Assembly: GCA_900542525.1 (NCBI GenBank)
Contig: UQNZ01000004.1
Coordinates: forward strand, 72,043 to 136,042
Length of the DNA: 64,000 nucleotides
Origin: an uncultured Eggerthella sp.
GTDB taxonomy: Bacteria > Actinomycetota > Coriobacteriia > Coriobacteriales > Eggerthellaceae
Direction of reading: 5' to 3'
Numbering within the stretch: position 1 is the first letter of the stretch; each line of letters begins with the position of its first letter. The position numbers were made by a program, and so were the translations under genes. The notes under the pieces are model-generated. The model had not been told where the DNA came from, made no database searches, and was given only the letters and a program-made list of their open reading frames with translations. This document shows positions 56,001-63,993 of this stretch, piece by piece.

Positions 56001-56278
56001 ATTGCTTGGAAGTGTCCAAGATTCATGAAGCCAACGCCGCAGAGGGCGAAGGTGAGCGCCCCAGCGCGCTCGATCTGATTCGCGATGGGAAGATCTCGCT
56101 CATCATCAATACGCCCTTCGGCACCGCCACGCGCTCTGATGGTTACGAGATCCGAAGCGCTGCCGTGCGCCACGGCATCTGCCACACGACCACGCTTGCC
56201 GGTGCGCAAGCGATGATCGCAGGAATGGAGGTGGCGCGCCAAGGAACCCTCAACGTGATCGCCCTGCAAGATCTCTAA
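53033..56278 (+). CDS. carB: Carbamoyl-phosphate synthetase large subunit
   Basis: A 1081-residue CarB with two homologous ATP-grasp halves. The first has VIGSGPIVIGQACEFDYSG and PSFTLGGAGGG (carboxyphosphate site). The second has ILGAGPNRIGQGIEFDYCC and PSYVLGGRGMAIVYD (carbamate site). An oligomerisation segment lies between, and a C-terminal MGS-like allosteric domain holds VSVNDGDKR and INTPFG. It supplies carbamoyl phosphate for pyrimidine and arginine synthesis. The start is ATG 53033, not the in-frame ATG 52985, because AGGAGG is seven bases upstream and the fold begins at once. It overlaps carA by 8 bases. Confidence 0.95.
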   Translation: MPKRTDIHTILVIGSGPIVIGQACEFDYSGAQACKVLKEEGYRVVLVNSNPATIMTDPDLVDRTYVEPITCEFIEKIIEREKPDALLATLGGQTALNAAVELAESEILERNGVELIGCDLAAIQKGENRKLFNEAMAEIGVETARGDYAYSVDQALEIASSIGYPVILRPSFTLGGAGGGAATNPEELARIVSQGLELSPIGEVLVEESIMGWKEYEMEVMRDDAGNGIIVCSIENLDPMGVHTGDSITVAPAQTLSDIEYQRMRVASLAILEKIGVETGGSNVQFAINPENGRMIVIEMNPRVSRSSALASKATGFPIAKAAAKLAVGYTLDEIMNDITRVTPACFEPSIDYCVVKVPRFAFEKFQGTDDTLTTRMKAVGEVMAIGRTFEESLAKALRSLEDGHIGLAPTRKEAAAYAQMSDAQLEDEIARPTAERIFHVAEGFRRSLDAARIHELSGIDPFFLGCIADMVRMQENLRDLKLEDLDARALRLLKQEGMSDALIAELTGATEETVRACRKILGVLPAFKTVDTCAAEFASATSYHYKTYDADETELAPKERKRIIILGAGPNRIGQGIEFDYCCVQASYALAADGYETVMINCNPETVSTDYDTSDMLFFEPLTFEDVMDVVEAVDPDGVILTLGGQTPLKLASALQAAGVPIIGTTPASIDLAEDRDLFSNILDELGISYPAAGMASTYEQACRVAEHIGFPLLVRPSYVLGGRGMAIVYDANQLETYMTQAAQISPDHPIYLDKFLEGAIEVDLDALCDGTDVYIGGVMEHIEMAGIHSGDSACVIPPYSLSENVVNTLQDIATKLALRLGVKGLLNIQFAIKDQVVYVIEANPRASRTVPFVSKATGVPLAKAAARIMAGEKLGRLGLPAHKSNPNYYCVKEAVMPWGRFPGARVILGPEMKSTGEVMGIAPTVPAAYAKTQFAIDYAIPEGGLAFVSVNDGDKRAIVSLIRDVKRMGFGIVATQGTAKVLRASGIDCLEVSKIHEANAAEGEGERPSALDLIRDGKISLIINTPFGTATRSDGYEIRSAAVRHGICHTTTLAGAQAMIAGMEVARQGTLNVIALQDL

Positions 56279-56310
56279 ACTTGAAGTCATGCAACATAAG
56301 AGTGGAGCGC

Positions 56311-56540
56311 AAGGTTCCCCGCATAGCTATCACAAGAGGCTTACGCCTGAGGGGTGGTTGGGTCGACCCGCTTTCGCTGTTCGCTTGCCTTAATCAGGCA
56401 AGCTCATGCGCTTCGCTCCTTCGAACAGTCTATTACGAATTTAGAGTGCGGACTCAGAGTCGTCCAACCACCCCACAGGCTCCGCCCCTTAGGATAGCTA
56501 TGCGGAAACTTCATGTCTCGCGCTCGGTGCTGATCGAGCA
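56311..56540. repeat. Structured intergenic element between carB and dapF
   Basis: This 371-base gap (56279-56649) has no gene but strong secondary structure. Two nested perfect 11-bp pairings, GCATAGCTATC (56321-56331) with 56493-56503 and GGGGTGGTTGG (56351-56361) with 56464-56474, lie within imperfect 50-base arms. Inside are CTTGCCT-N5-AGGCAAG (56384-56402) and GACTC-A-GAGTC (56451-56461). The right flank, TGTCTCGCGCTCGG and on to 56539, recurs with one mismatch at 62058-62083. It could be a small mobile repeat or a structured RNA. The rest, 56541-56649, holds the dapF promoter region. Confidence 0.6.
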
Positions 56541-56649
56541 ATGTGTTCGCAGATTTTTTCGTTCTCTAAACATTCTCGAAATATTCCGCGCGTAGGCTAA
56601 GGATAGATAAGCCCCATGCGCTTCGATACATGAGAGAGAGGGAGCGAGC

Positions 56650-57615
56650 ATGGCAACCTATCCGTTCTGGAAACTTCATGGCCTCGGCAACGATTTCGTG
56701 TTCTTTGACGCTATGGAAAAAGAACTCGAACTTTCCGCCGCCGAGGTTGCAGCGCTCTGCGATCGCCATACTGGCATCGGCGGCGATGGTGTGATCGTAG
56801 CGAAGCCTTCTCTGCGCAGCGAATGCGCAGGTTATATGCACTATATCAACGCAGATGGATCACTCGCGCAAATGTGCGGAAACGGCGTGCGCTGCTTCGC
56901 GAAATTCCTTGTCGACCACGGTTATGTAAGCGCAGAAAGCGGCTCGTTCGTAGCCGACACGCTCGCTGGCCCGAAGCCCATCACGTTCACGGTCAACGCC
57001 GAGAACAAGCTCGCAACCGCAACGGTCGATATGGACGCTCCGATCCTCGAAGCAGCGCTCATTCCCGTCGCACCGAACGCTAAAACCTCCCCCACCACGC
57101 ACGAAGGAACCTGCGCGATCGACGCCGAAGCCATCGTGGTCCAAACGATCGAGTCGCCCTGGGGTGCTTTCACCTTCGCTTGCGTGAGCATGGGAAACCC
57201 TCATGCCGTGTGCTTCCTCGACGAAGAAACCTTCACCGCACTCCCTGATGAGTGCTTCACGGGTACACCGCGCTCGCTCAAGACCCTCGATGTTGCCCGC
57301 GTGGGCTCGTTCTTCGAAGCGCACGAGTTCTTCCCTGAGAAGACCAACGTCGAATTCGCCGTGGTCGAAGATGCGCACACTATCTCGATGCGTGTATTCG
57401 AGCGTGGATGCGGCGAAACTCACGCTTGTGGCACGGGCGCCTGCGCAACCCAAGTTGCCGCGCATCTTCTAGGTATAACAGAACCTACTGCCGACCTGCA
57501 TCTGCTTGGCGGTATTCTCCATATCTCCCTCGAAAACGGCCATGTGATCATGACCGGTCCTGCTGCAATGAGCTTCAGCGGCACCGTAGATCCCAAGGAG
57601 CTGATCGCATGGTAA
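56650..57615 (+). CDS. dapF: Diaminopimelate epimerase
   Basis: A 321-residue DapF interconverting LL- and meso-diaminopimelate for peptidoglycan and lysine. The catalytic cysteine pair is Cys76 in MCGNGVRC and the one in HACGTGACAT. FWKLHGLGNDF opens the fold. It is about 45 residues longer than the E. coli enzyme because of insertions in the middle (about residues 128-150 and 190-215). AGGGAG lies near the ATG. The stop overlaps a 45-codon basic ORF, and dapL follows, so the last steps of DAP synthesis are clustered. Confidence 0.93.
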   Translation: MATYPFWKLHGLGNDFVFFDAMEKELELSAAEVAALCDRHTGIGGDGVIVAKPSLRSECAGYMHYINADGSLAQMCGNGVRCFAKFLVDHGYVSAESGSFVADTLAGPKPITFTVNAENKLATATVDMDAPILEAALIPVAPNAKTSPTTHEGTCAIDAEAIVVQTIESPWGAFTFACVSMGNPHAVCFLDEETFTALPDECFTGTPRSLKTLDVARVGSFFEAHEFFPEKTNVEFAVVEDAHTISMRVFERGCGETHACGTGACATQVAAHLLGITEPTADLHLLGGILHISLENGHVIMTGPAAMSFSGTVDPKELIAW

Positions 57616-57746
57616 CCAGCAGAAAACTTCAAAAGCTCGAACGCCAATGCGGCACCGTGAACATGATGAATGCACGCAAGAGCGTCAACAACAATCGAAA
57701 GCACAAACCCTTACAAGTTACTCATAAACGTCGCCCCGCCCAATAG
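57609..57746 (+). CDS. 45-residue basic small protein between dapF and dapL
   Basis: An ORF starting ATG 57609 inside the end of dapF (7-base overlap) with a perfect AAGGAG eight bases upstream. It encodes a very basic peptide (MVTSRKLQKLERQCGTVNMM, then Lys/Arg/Asn-rich to RRPAQ) with no membrane segment. The strong SD and translation-coupled position support it; the composition could also arise by chance. I recognise no family. If real it might bind nucleic acid or the ribosome. Confidence 0.4.
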   Translation: MVTSRKLQKLERQCGTVNMMNARKSVNNNRKHKPLQVTHKRRPAQ

Positions 57747-57790
57747 GGCACACCCCCTGCCGTCCGCCCGCCCCAACAAGAAGGAGCCCC

Positions 57791-58948
57791 ATGCAAACTG
57801 CCGAATGCTTGAACCACCTTGCCCCCTACCTGTTCGCTCAGATCGATGCCAAGAAGGCAGCCCTTACCGAACAGGGCATCGATGTGATCTCGCTCGGAAT
57901 CGGCGACCCCGATATGCCCACGCCCACTCATATCGTGGACGCAATGGCTGAGGCCATCCGCAATCCTGCGAACCACCAGTATCCCGATTACGCTGGCTCG
58001 CTCGCCTATCGCCAGGCCTGCGCCGATTACCTGAAGCACAAGTTCGACGTAGTGCTCGATCCGAAGACCGAAGTGCTCGCGCTCATTGGCAGCAAGGAAG
58101 GCATCGCGCACTTACACACCGCCTTTGTGAACCCAGGCGATTATGTACTTGCGCCTGCTATCGGCTATCCGGTCTATTCCGGTGGAGCCACGCTGCAAAG
58201 CGCCAACACCTATTTCATGCCCATGAACAAGGAAAACGGCTTCTTGGCTGACTTCGACAACATCCCTGAAGAGGTGCTTGAGCGTGCGAAGATCATGTTC
58301 CTGGGCTACCCGAACAACCCCACTGGTGCTTGCGCAACGCCTGAATACTTCGACAAGGCGATCGCATTCTGCCGCGAACACGACATCCTGCTCGCGCATG
58401 ACAACGCCTATTGCGACATCTGCTACGACAGCTATGAAGCTCCCTCCATCCTGCAGCGCCCCCACGCCATGGATTGTTGCATCGAATTCTTCAGCCTGAG
58501 CAAGTCCTACAACATGACCGGTTGGCGCATCGGATTTGCGTGCGGCAATCCTGGGGCCATCGAGGCGTTGGGCACCGTGAAGAACAACCTCGATTCCGGC
58601 CAGTTCACCGCCATTCAAGATGCCGCCATCGTAGCGCTCGCAGGCCCGCAAACGTGCGTCGAAGAGATGTGCGCGCTCTATCAGAAGCGTCGCGACCTGG
58701 TGGTAGATGCGCTGCATGCGATCGGCGTGGAATGCGAAGCGCCAAAAGCTACTATCTATGTGTGGGCGAAGGTGCCTGAAGGCGAAACATCCGAATCCTT
58801 CGCCACGAAGCTGCTCGAAGAAGCCCATGTGGTGGTCACGCCTGGCAATGGCTACGGCCCTGAAGGCGAAGGTTATATCCGCATCTCGCTCACCACACCC
58901 GATGATCGCCTGCTCGAAGCGGTCGATCGCATCAAGCAACTGGTGTAA
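57791..58948 (+). CDS. dapL: LL-diaminopimelate aminotransferase
   Basis: A 385-residue class I aminotransferase of the DapL group, which makes LL-DAP from tetrahydrodipicolinate in one step with glutamate as donor. Motifs ISLGIGDPDMPTP, YPDYAGSLAYRQACADY, GYPNNPTGA, HDNAYCDICYD and the PLP-lysine motif FSLSKSYNMTGWRIGF fit. The neighbouring dapF supports the DAP assignment over other aminotransferase roles. AAGGAG precedes the ATG; an intrinsic terminator follows. Confidence 0.9.
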   Translation: MQTAECLNHLAPYLFAQIDAKKAALTEQGIDVISLGIGDPDMPTPTHIVDAMAEAIRNPANHQYPDYAGSLAYRQACADYLKHKFDVVLDPKTEVLALIGSKEGIAHLHTAFVNPGDYVLAPAIGYPVYSGGATLQSANTYFMPMNKENGFLADFDNIPEEVLERAKIMFLGYPNNPTGACATPEYFDKAIAFCREHDILLAHDNAYCDICYDSYEAPSILQRPHAMDCCIEFFSLSKSYNMTGWRIGFACGNPGAIEALGTVKNNLDSGQFTAIQDAAIVALAGPQTCVEEMCALYQKRRDLVVDALHAIGVECEAPKATIYVWAKVPEGETSESFATKLLEEAHVVVTPGNGYGPEGEGYIRISLTTPDDRLLEAVDRIKQLV

Positions 58949-58954
58949 GCCTCC

Positions 58955-58987
58955 GAAAGCCCGTGCAGCTCGTGCGGGCTTTCTTTA
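58955..58987 (+). terminator. Intrinsic terminator after dapL
   Basis: GAAAGCCCG (58955-58963) pairs perfectly with CGGGCTTTC (58975-58983), followed by a T-rich CTTTA. The usual position, seven bases after the dapL stop. Confidence 0.8.
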
Positions 58988-59098
58988 TGTCTGCGACATG
59001 CGCGGCTTGTCCCGCGAACAACACACATGCTTTGCACTGCACAAGCCACCATCTCGCCCACGCTCCAAGCTCGCCCTCGTAAGAAAACAGGAATTATG

Positions 59099-60652
59099 AT
59101 GCCCAGCCCTAAACCATCTCTCTACCCCACTCTCGAGACCAACACTCCTTGCGCGCCTTGCTCCGAAAGCCCAGATGATGCCCTTCATGAAGCCTGCGGC
59201 GTGTTCGGCATTTGGGCACCCGACACGGATGTTGCGCGCCTCACCTTCTTCGGCCTTCAAGCACTACAGCACCGCGGACAAGAATCTGCTGGCATCGCGG
59301 TGAGCGACGGTACGATGCTCACCCGCAAAAAGGGGCTCGGCCTTGCACGTGAAGTATTCGATGATGCAGCCATCGCCGCCCTGCAAGGACGAGCTGCAGT
59401 CGGGCACGTGCGTTACTCCACCAGCGGCAAGGACCCAGATATCAGCCTTCAGATGACCCAGCCGCTCGTTGCGCTTGATGAGACGGGCGGGTTCGCGCTC
59501 GCCCACAACGGCACGCTCACCAATACGGCCGATCTGCTTGAAGCGATGGGTAACGGCCAAGAGAAGAGCAACCCAGAAACTGGCGCCACAGGCGCCGCCG
59601 TGAGCGACACCCAGATCGCAACCGATTTCATCGCCCACTTCGCAGCTGAATCTTCATCTTTGGAAGCAGCCCTTGAGCGCTTCATGCATACGGCACAAGG
59701 GGCGTATTCGATCGTGGTCCTTGCCCCCGATGCGCTCTATGCACTGCGCGATTTCTCAGGCATCCGCCCTCTTTGCCTAGGCGAACTCCCCAACAAAGGT
59801 GGTTTTGCCATCGCAAGTGAAACCTGCGCATTCGACCTGGTAGGAGCCACCTACTTGCGCGATATCGCCCCCGGCGAACTGGTGCGCATCGATGGTGCTG
59901 GCATCCATTCGAAGAAGATCGCCAACACGCACCCCCACCTCTGTGCCCGCCCTGCACAGTGCCTCTTCGAATACGTGTATTTCGCACGCCCCGATTCGGT
60001 GATCGACAGCGCGAACGTCTACCGCGCCCGTGAAGCCATGGGAAGACGTCTCTTCCATGAAGCGCCAGTTGAAGCAGATATCGTGATCGGCGTACCCGAC
60101 TCCGGCATTCCCGCCGCCATCGGCTACGCGCGCGAGAGCGGCGTGGTATATTCAGAGGGCCTGATCAAGAATCGTTATGTCGATCGCACCTTCATCGAGC
60201 CCACCCAAGAACTGCGCGAGCAGGGCATTCGCATCAAGCTGAATCCGCTTCATTACGCCGTGCGCAATCGCCGTATCATCGTGGTGGACGATTCGATCGT
60301 ACGTGGCAGCACATCCAAACAACTCGTACAAACGCTGCGTAATGCAGGAGCCGCCGAAGTTCACTTGCGCATCACCTCACCTGCTATCGTATGGCCGTGC
60401 TTCTTGGGCATCAACACCGACACGCAAGGGCAGTTGATCGCAGCAACGCAATCGGTCGAAGAGATCCGCGATTACATCGGTGCCGATTCGCTCGCCTACC
60501 TTTCCCTGGAAGGGCTAAAATCGTGCATCTATGCTGAACATCCGCAGTATTGCACGGCCTGCTTCGACGGTAACTACCCCATGCCGAAGCCCAACCCGCT
60601 GCACGCCAATGCCTTCCTCCCCGGCTACGAACCCACCTGGAATAACGACTAG
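59099..60652 (+). CDS. purF: Amidophosphoribosyltransferase
   Basis: A 517-residue PurF catalysing the first step of purine synthesis (PRPP + glutamine to phosphoribosylamine). The class II amidotransferase nucleophile is Cys33 (HEACGVFG), implying a 32-residue propeptide. The PRPP loop is VVDDSIVRGSTSKQ. Motifs LQHRGQESAG, GHVRYSTSG and GIPAAIGYA fit. Tandem ATGs lie at 59096 and 59099; the second is six bases from AGGA. An upstream frame to 59027 lacks an SD. Cysteines in the C-terminal part (ITSPAIVWPCF, YCTACFDGNYP) match the Bacillus-type enzyme that carries a 4Fe-4S cluster. No purine operon partner is adjacent. Confidence 0.93.
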   Translation: MPSPKPSLYPTLETNTPCAPCSESPDDALHEACGVFGIWAPDTDVARLTFFGLQALQHRGQESAGIAVSDGTMLTRKKGLGLAREVFDDAAIAALQGRAAVGHVRYSTSGKDPDISLQMTQPLVALDETGGFALAHNGTLTNTADLLEAMGNGQEKSNPETGATGAAVSDTQIATDFIAHFAAESSSLEAALERFMHTAQGAYSIVVLAPDALYALRDFSGIRPLCLGELPNKGGFAIASETCAFDLVGATYLRDIAPGELVRIDGAGIHSKKIANTHPHLCARPAQCLFEYVYFARPDSVIDSANVYRAREAMGRRLFHEAPVEADIVIGVPDSGIPAAIGYARESGVVYSEGLIKNRYVDRTFIEPTQELREQGIRIKLNPLHYAVRNRRIIVVDDSIVRGSTSKQLVQTLRNAGAAEVHLRITSPAIVWPCFLGINTDTQGQLIAATQSVEEIRDYIGADSLAYLSLEGLKSCIYAEHPQYCTACFDGNYPMPKPNPLHANAFLPGYEPTWNND

Positions 60653-60722
60653 CCTTCTCAAACACTCAAAGCGCGCGTGCCGTTCACCAAAGATCTTGGA
60701 GGTCGGAACTTGCGCGTGCAGT

Positions 60723-60770
60723 GTTACTAATTTATCATCGGTAACATGTTACGAATTCTCTCATTGTAAC
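60723..60770 (+). promoter_or_regulatory. Duplicated GTTAC-N13-GTAAC operator array
   Basis: Four half-sites in strict register: GTTAC (60723), GTAAC (60741), GTTAC (60748) and GTAAC (60766). They form two inverted repeats with 13-base spacers, 25 bases apart, whose inner halves make the perfect palindrome GTAACATGTTAC. The array ends 34 bases before the lipoprotein gene. This looks like a cooperative repressor site, probably responsive to the transported metal or cofactor. Confidence 0.6.
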
Positions 60771-60804
60771 AATCTAGCGAACGGACCGAACGAAAGGGCC
60801 CTTG

Positions 60805-61941
60805 ATGAAAGACCAAACGGTATCAAAGCTCTGGCTGCGCTTGGGTATTCTCATCTGCACGATCGCACTTATCTTCGCAGCTGCCGTGCTCACCGGATGC
60901 AGCTCGAACGAATCTAGCTCAAGCTCGAATGCGGAAACCCAAACCATCACCGACATGCGCGGCCGCAGTGTAGAGATTCCCGCAGATCTCGAGCGTATCG
61001 TTGCCGTTGGTTGTGCGCTGCGCCCCGTGTGCTATTTGCAGGCTGAAAACATGGTGGTCGGCGTCGAGGCTTCCGAACAAGAAGACAATGTGAGCTGCGC
61101 GTATCGCCATGTGAATCACGATCTGTTCGTCAGCTTGCCGGTTATCGGCGATGGCGGCTCGAGCGGTGTGACCATCAATGAAGAGGCGCTCATGGAGGCC
61201 GCTCCCCAGCTTGTTATCTGCGACAGCCTTTCTGCCGATGAAGCCGACAACTTGCAACAAAAGACCGGCATTCCCTTCGTATGCCTTGACCAGCCTGAAA
61301 CCGTCTTCGATGACAAGTACTACAACAACCTCGAGCTGCTCGGCAAAGTGCTTGGCAAAGAAGAGCGCGCCGCCGATGTGGTGAACTATATCAAAGAAGT
61401 CGATAACGATCTTGAGCAGCGCAGCGCTGCCTCAGAAAACGCCAACAACAACACGGCCTATGCGGCTGGCATCAACTTCCGTGGTGGGCATGGCTTCGAC
61501 GGCACTGAGGCGAACTTCCAGCCCTTCGTGGCGTGCAATGTCGACAACGTTGCCGATGGCCACGGATCGGATGGTGCCTTCACGATCGATCTCGAAACCG
61601 TTTCAGCCGCTCAGCCCGACTATATCTTCATGGAATGCGGCAACCTGCCTCTTATCAAGGAGAACTACGACACCAACCCTGCATACTATCAGGCGCTGAA
61701 GGCGGTACAAGACAGCCATACGTATTCGCTCATCTCCTATCGCTTCTATTCGACCAATGTCGAGCTTGCTCTCGCGAATTGCTACCAAGTTGGTGCCATG
61801 GTCTACCCCGACAGCTTCGCGGATGTGAACCCCACCGAAAAGCTCGATGAGATCTCTGAGTTCTTCCTTGGCGAAAAGCTCTCGGGCGATCTAGCTGCTG
61901 AAGGCTACAAGTTCGAGCAGCTCAACATCGCGGAACTTTAA
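60805..61941 (+). CDS. ABC transporter substrate-binding lipoprotein (iron-chelate/cobalamin type)
   Basis: A 378-residue lipoprotein of the class III (BtuF/FepB/FhuD) binding proteins. Signal peptide with lipobox LTGC at about residue 31, a Ser/Asn linker, then ITDMRGRSVEIP, ERIVAVG, NEEALMEAAPQLVIC and PFVCLDQPETV, the usual two-lobe TroA-fold landmarks. ATG 60805 is preferred over TTG 60802 because AAAGGG is six bases upstream. Ligand could be a siderophore, heme or cobalamin-like chelate, or a bare metal. The ATPase at 62981 is the probable partner; the permease is not in the window. Confidence 0.85.
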   Translation: MKDQTVSKLWLRLGILICTIALIFAAAVLTGCSSNESSSSSNAETQTITDMRGRSVEIPADLERIVAVGCALRPVCYLQAENMVVGVEASEQEDNVSCAYRHVNHDLFVSLPVIGDGGSSGVTINEEALMEAAPQLVICDSLSADEADNLQQKTGIPFVCLDQPETVFDDKYYNNLELLGKVLGKEERAADVVNYIKEVDNDLEQRSAASENANNNTAYAAGINFRGGHGFDGTEANFQPFVACNVDNVADGHGSDGAFTIDLETVSAAQPDYIFMECGNLPLIKENYDTNPAYYQALKAVQDSHTYSLISYRFYSTNVELALANCYQVGAMVYPDSFADVNPTEKLDEISEFFLGEKLSGDLAAEGYKFEQLNIAEL

Positions 61942-62057
61942 GCCTCCTTGAACCCTGAAATCAGCGGAGAGGGTGAGGCAACGAGGTGACTCTTTGCCGA
62001 CCAAATTCGTTAGTACTAGGTAGAGACTGTCGTTGCCATAAGGGGCGGGGAACCTCG

Positions 62058-62083
62058 TGTCTCGCGCTCGGCGCTGATCGAGC
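62058..62083. repeat. Partial copy of the carB-dapF intergenic element
   Basis: 26 bases matching 56514-56539 with one mismatch, including the GCTCG...CGAGC hairpin, preceded by a looser match (GCGGGGAACCTCGTG). It lies in the gap between lipoprotein and methyltransferase, 14 bases before a copy of the 17-bp repeat. Confidence 0.6.
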
Positions 62084-62097
62084 GGCACAAAAGGTGT

Positions 62098-62114
62098 CGA
62101 ACGACCGGGTAGTT
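62098..62114. repeat. Dispersed 17-bp intergenic repeat, copy 3
   Basis: Same 17 bases as at 16743 and 36403, followed as in copy 1 by TGT. It lies 60 bases before the methyltransferase start, just upstream of a -10-like TAGAAT (62129-62134). Confidence 0.6.
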
Positions 62115-62173
62115 TGTTTTCTCTGTCGTAGAATAGGCTTGAGGTTTTCTCGATCAAAAGGAAACAAACCGAT

Positions 62174-62977
62174 ATGAGTTTTTTCGATAGCTTAGAAGAA
62201 TTGAAAGAGCGTTGGAGCGGATCTGCGGGCGGCTTTTCCCACGTAGAAGTATGGGACGAAGCCGCGGCAGGATATGCCGAAAAGCCCTTGCCCACCTTTG
62301 AAGATGACCCCTTTCTTGCCATGATGCAAGCGGAAGGTGCGCTCACACCCCATGCGCGTGTGCTCGATATCGGCTGCGGTGCGGGACTCTACAGCATAGC
62401 GCTTGCTCCCCACGTTGCCGAAGTGGTCGGCTGCGATTTCTCGGGAAAAATGGTCGAAGCAGCGCGCAGTCGAGCTGCCGCAGAAGGTTGCACGAATGCT
62501 CAGTTCATCTGCGGAAACTTCGCTGACCTGGCCTTCGATGAACCTTTCGACGTGGTCTTCGCGCATTTCACACCCGCCATCAATAGCGCCACTGAATTCC
62601 AGAAGATGATCTCGCTCGCCCGCTCGTGGTGCTTCATGGCATGCCCTACGCGTCGCCGAGACTTCGTGCTCGAAGAAGCGCGCCGTCTTGCAGGTGTGGA
62701 GCATGGCGACCCCGATCGCGACCGTAACTTCTTGTATGGTTTTACCTATGCGTGGTTGCTGGGAAAGACCCCTACCGTCATGCACTACGATGATGTTTGG
62801 CTTGACCGGCGCACACTCGAAGACGCTCAAGCAATCTACGCGAACCACCTGGTCGCGCCCGATCTTTCTGCAGAACAAAAAGCGATCGTTAAGAACTATC
62901 TTGCACAGATCGCTGAAGAGGGCACCATCTACGAACGCATCGAAACCACAATCGCTATGCTCGGGTTCAGGGTTTAG
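62174..62977 (+). CDS. Class I SAM-dependent methyltransferase
   Basis: A 267-residue Rossmann-fold methyltransferase. Motif I is VLDIGCGAGLYSIAL, followed by VVGCDFSGKMVEAA and DVVFAHFTPAI. There is no signal peptide. AAGGA lies about ten bases before the ATG. It sits between the substrate-binding lipoprotein and the ATPase of what appears to be one metal-chelate uptake locus, where similar methyltransferases are often found in anaerobes. It may modify an imported tetrapyrrole or chelator; this is inferred from position. Confidence 0.8.
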   Translation: MSFFDSLEELKERWSGSAGGFSHVEVWDEAAAGYAEKPLPTFEDDPFLAMMQAEGALTPHARVLDIGCGAGLYSIALAPHVAEVVGCDFSGKMVEAARSRAAAEGCTNAQFICGNFADLAFDEPFDVVFAHFTPAINSATEFQKMISLARSWCFMACPTRRRDFVLEEARRLAGVEHGDPDRDRNFLYGFTYAWLLGKTPTVMHYDDVWLDRRTLEDAQAIYANHLVAPDLSAEQKAIVKNYLAQIAEEGTIYERIETTIAMLGFRV

Positions 62978-62980
62978 CCC

Positions 62981-63964
62981 CTACGCAGGCACGGCAACCG
63001 GAACGCCATCGACTTCGACGATCTTGAACGGCGTACCGTACGTATGTGTGAGAGCTTCACCCGTAACGACCGAACGATCCCCTACCGCCACCACTTCACC
63101 GTTGCGCACGAGCATGAAATGATCGCAGAAGCGCAGTGCAAGATTCACATCATGAAGCACGAGCACTGAAGCGAGCCCTGCCTCATGCGTCACACGCCGC
63201 ACGACCTCAAGCACCTCAAGCTGGTTCTTCGGATCGAGCGCACTGGTAGGCTCATCCAGGATAAGGATGTGCGGTTCCTGCGCTAAGGCACGCGCGATGA
63301 ACACCTTTTGGCGTTCGCCACCCGATAATTCGTCGCAAAAACGTTCGCTGAACTGTTCCATTTCAAGATCGACGAGCGCCCGAGAAACTACCTCACGATC
63401 GATCGGACGCACAGCCCACGAAATATGAGGCTTACGCCCGAGCAGCACCTCGTCATAGACCGAAAGATGCGGTACCGTTTGCTGCTGCGCAACATAGGCG
63501 ATGCGTCGAGCCATCTCTTTGCGCGAGAGCGCACTCGCATCCTCCCCATCGATGAGCACTCGCCCTGCCGTTGGCTTGGTGATACCTGCCAGCAGGTCGA
63601 GCAGCGTCGACTTGCCCGCTCCGTTGTTACCAAGGATCGCAAGCATCGAGCCCGGGTGAGCATGGAACGACAGCCCGCTGAACACCGAATGCTCCTGATG
63701 CGGATACGCATAAGCAAGGTCGATCGCCTCGAGCGGCGGTTTGATGGACGTGGTGGAAGCGTGCGAATGCTCGGGAATCGCACCTGGAGCATGCGCCTCG
63801 CTTCCTTGGTCGAACGCAACTTCATCATGCCGAGCGGCCGCATGTTCGTGCGCCACATCACCTCCAGGATGCGTGTGGTAGTGGCTGTGCACGGTGCCAT
63901 CGGCATGCTCGTGCACGTGCGCGTGCGTTACCGGCATCGAAGACCTGTTATCGGCTCCCAGCAT
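62981..63964 (-). CDS. FecE/BtuD-like ABC ATPase with His-rich N-terminus
   Basis: An ABC ATPase for iron-chelate/cobalamin import: Walker A GNNGAGKST, Q-loop VAQQQTVPHLS, signature ELSGGERQKVF, Walker B LILDEPTSALD, switch HDVNL. Before the fold is a striking His-rich segment (about residues 10-45, HAHVHEHADGTVHSHYH and more) that looks like a metal-binding or metal-sensing tail. ATG 63964 has no SD. ATG 63937 (MPVTHAH) has only AGG. The frame is open to the window edge with no stop, so the true start, or a fusion to an upstream permease, cannot be decided. It converges on the methyltransferase, three bases apart. Confidence 0.8.
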   Translation of the reverse strand: MLGADNRSSMPVTHAHVHEHADGTVHSHYHTHPGGDVAHEHAAARHDEVAFDQGSEAHAPGAIPEHSHASTTSIKPPLEAIDLAYAYPHQEHSVFSGLSFHAHPGSMLAILGNNGAGKSTLLDLLAGITKPTAGRVLIDGEDASALSRKEMARRIAYVAQQQTVPHLSVYDEVLLGRKPHISWAVRPIDREVVSRALVDLEMEQFSERFCDELSGGERQKVFIARALAQEPHILILDEPTSALDPKNQLEVLEVVRRVTHEAGLASVLVLHDVNLALRFCDHFMLVRNGEVVAVGDRSVVTGEALTHTYGTPFKIVEVDGVPVAVPA

Positions 63965-63974
63965 CGAAGTTTCA

Positions 63975-63993
63975 GCGCCCGGCCGCCGGGCGC
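63975..63993. other. Strong G+C hairpin at the window edge
   Basis: GCGCCCGG-ccg-CCGGGCGC, an 8-bp perfect stem with a three-base loop, just upstream of the ATPase's first ATG on the minus strand. It may be a translational control or simply coding sequence of an upstream in-frame gene. The context is cut off. Confidence 0.4.
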
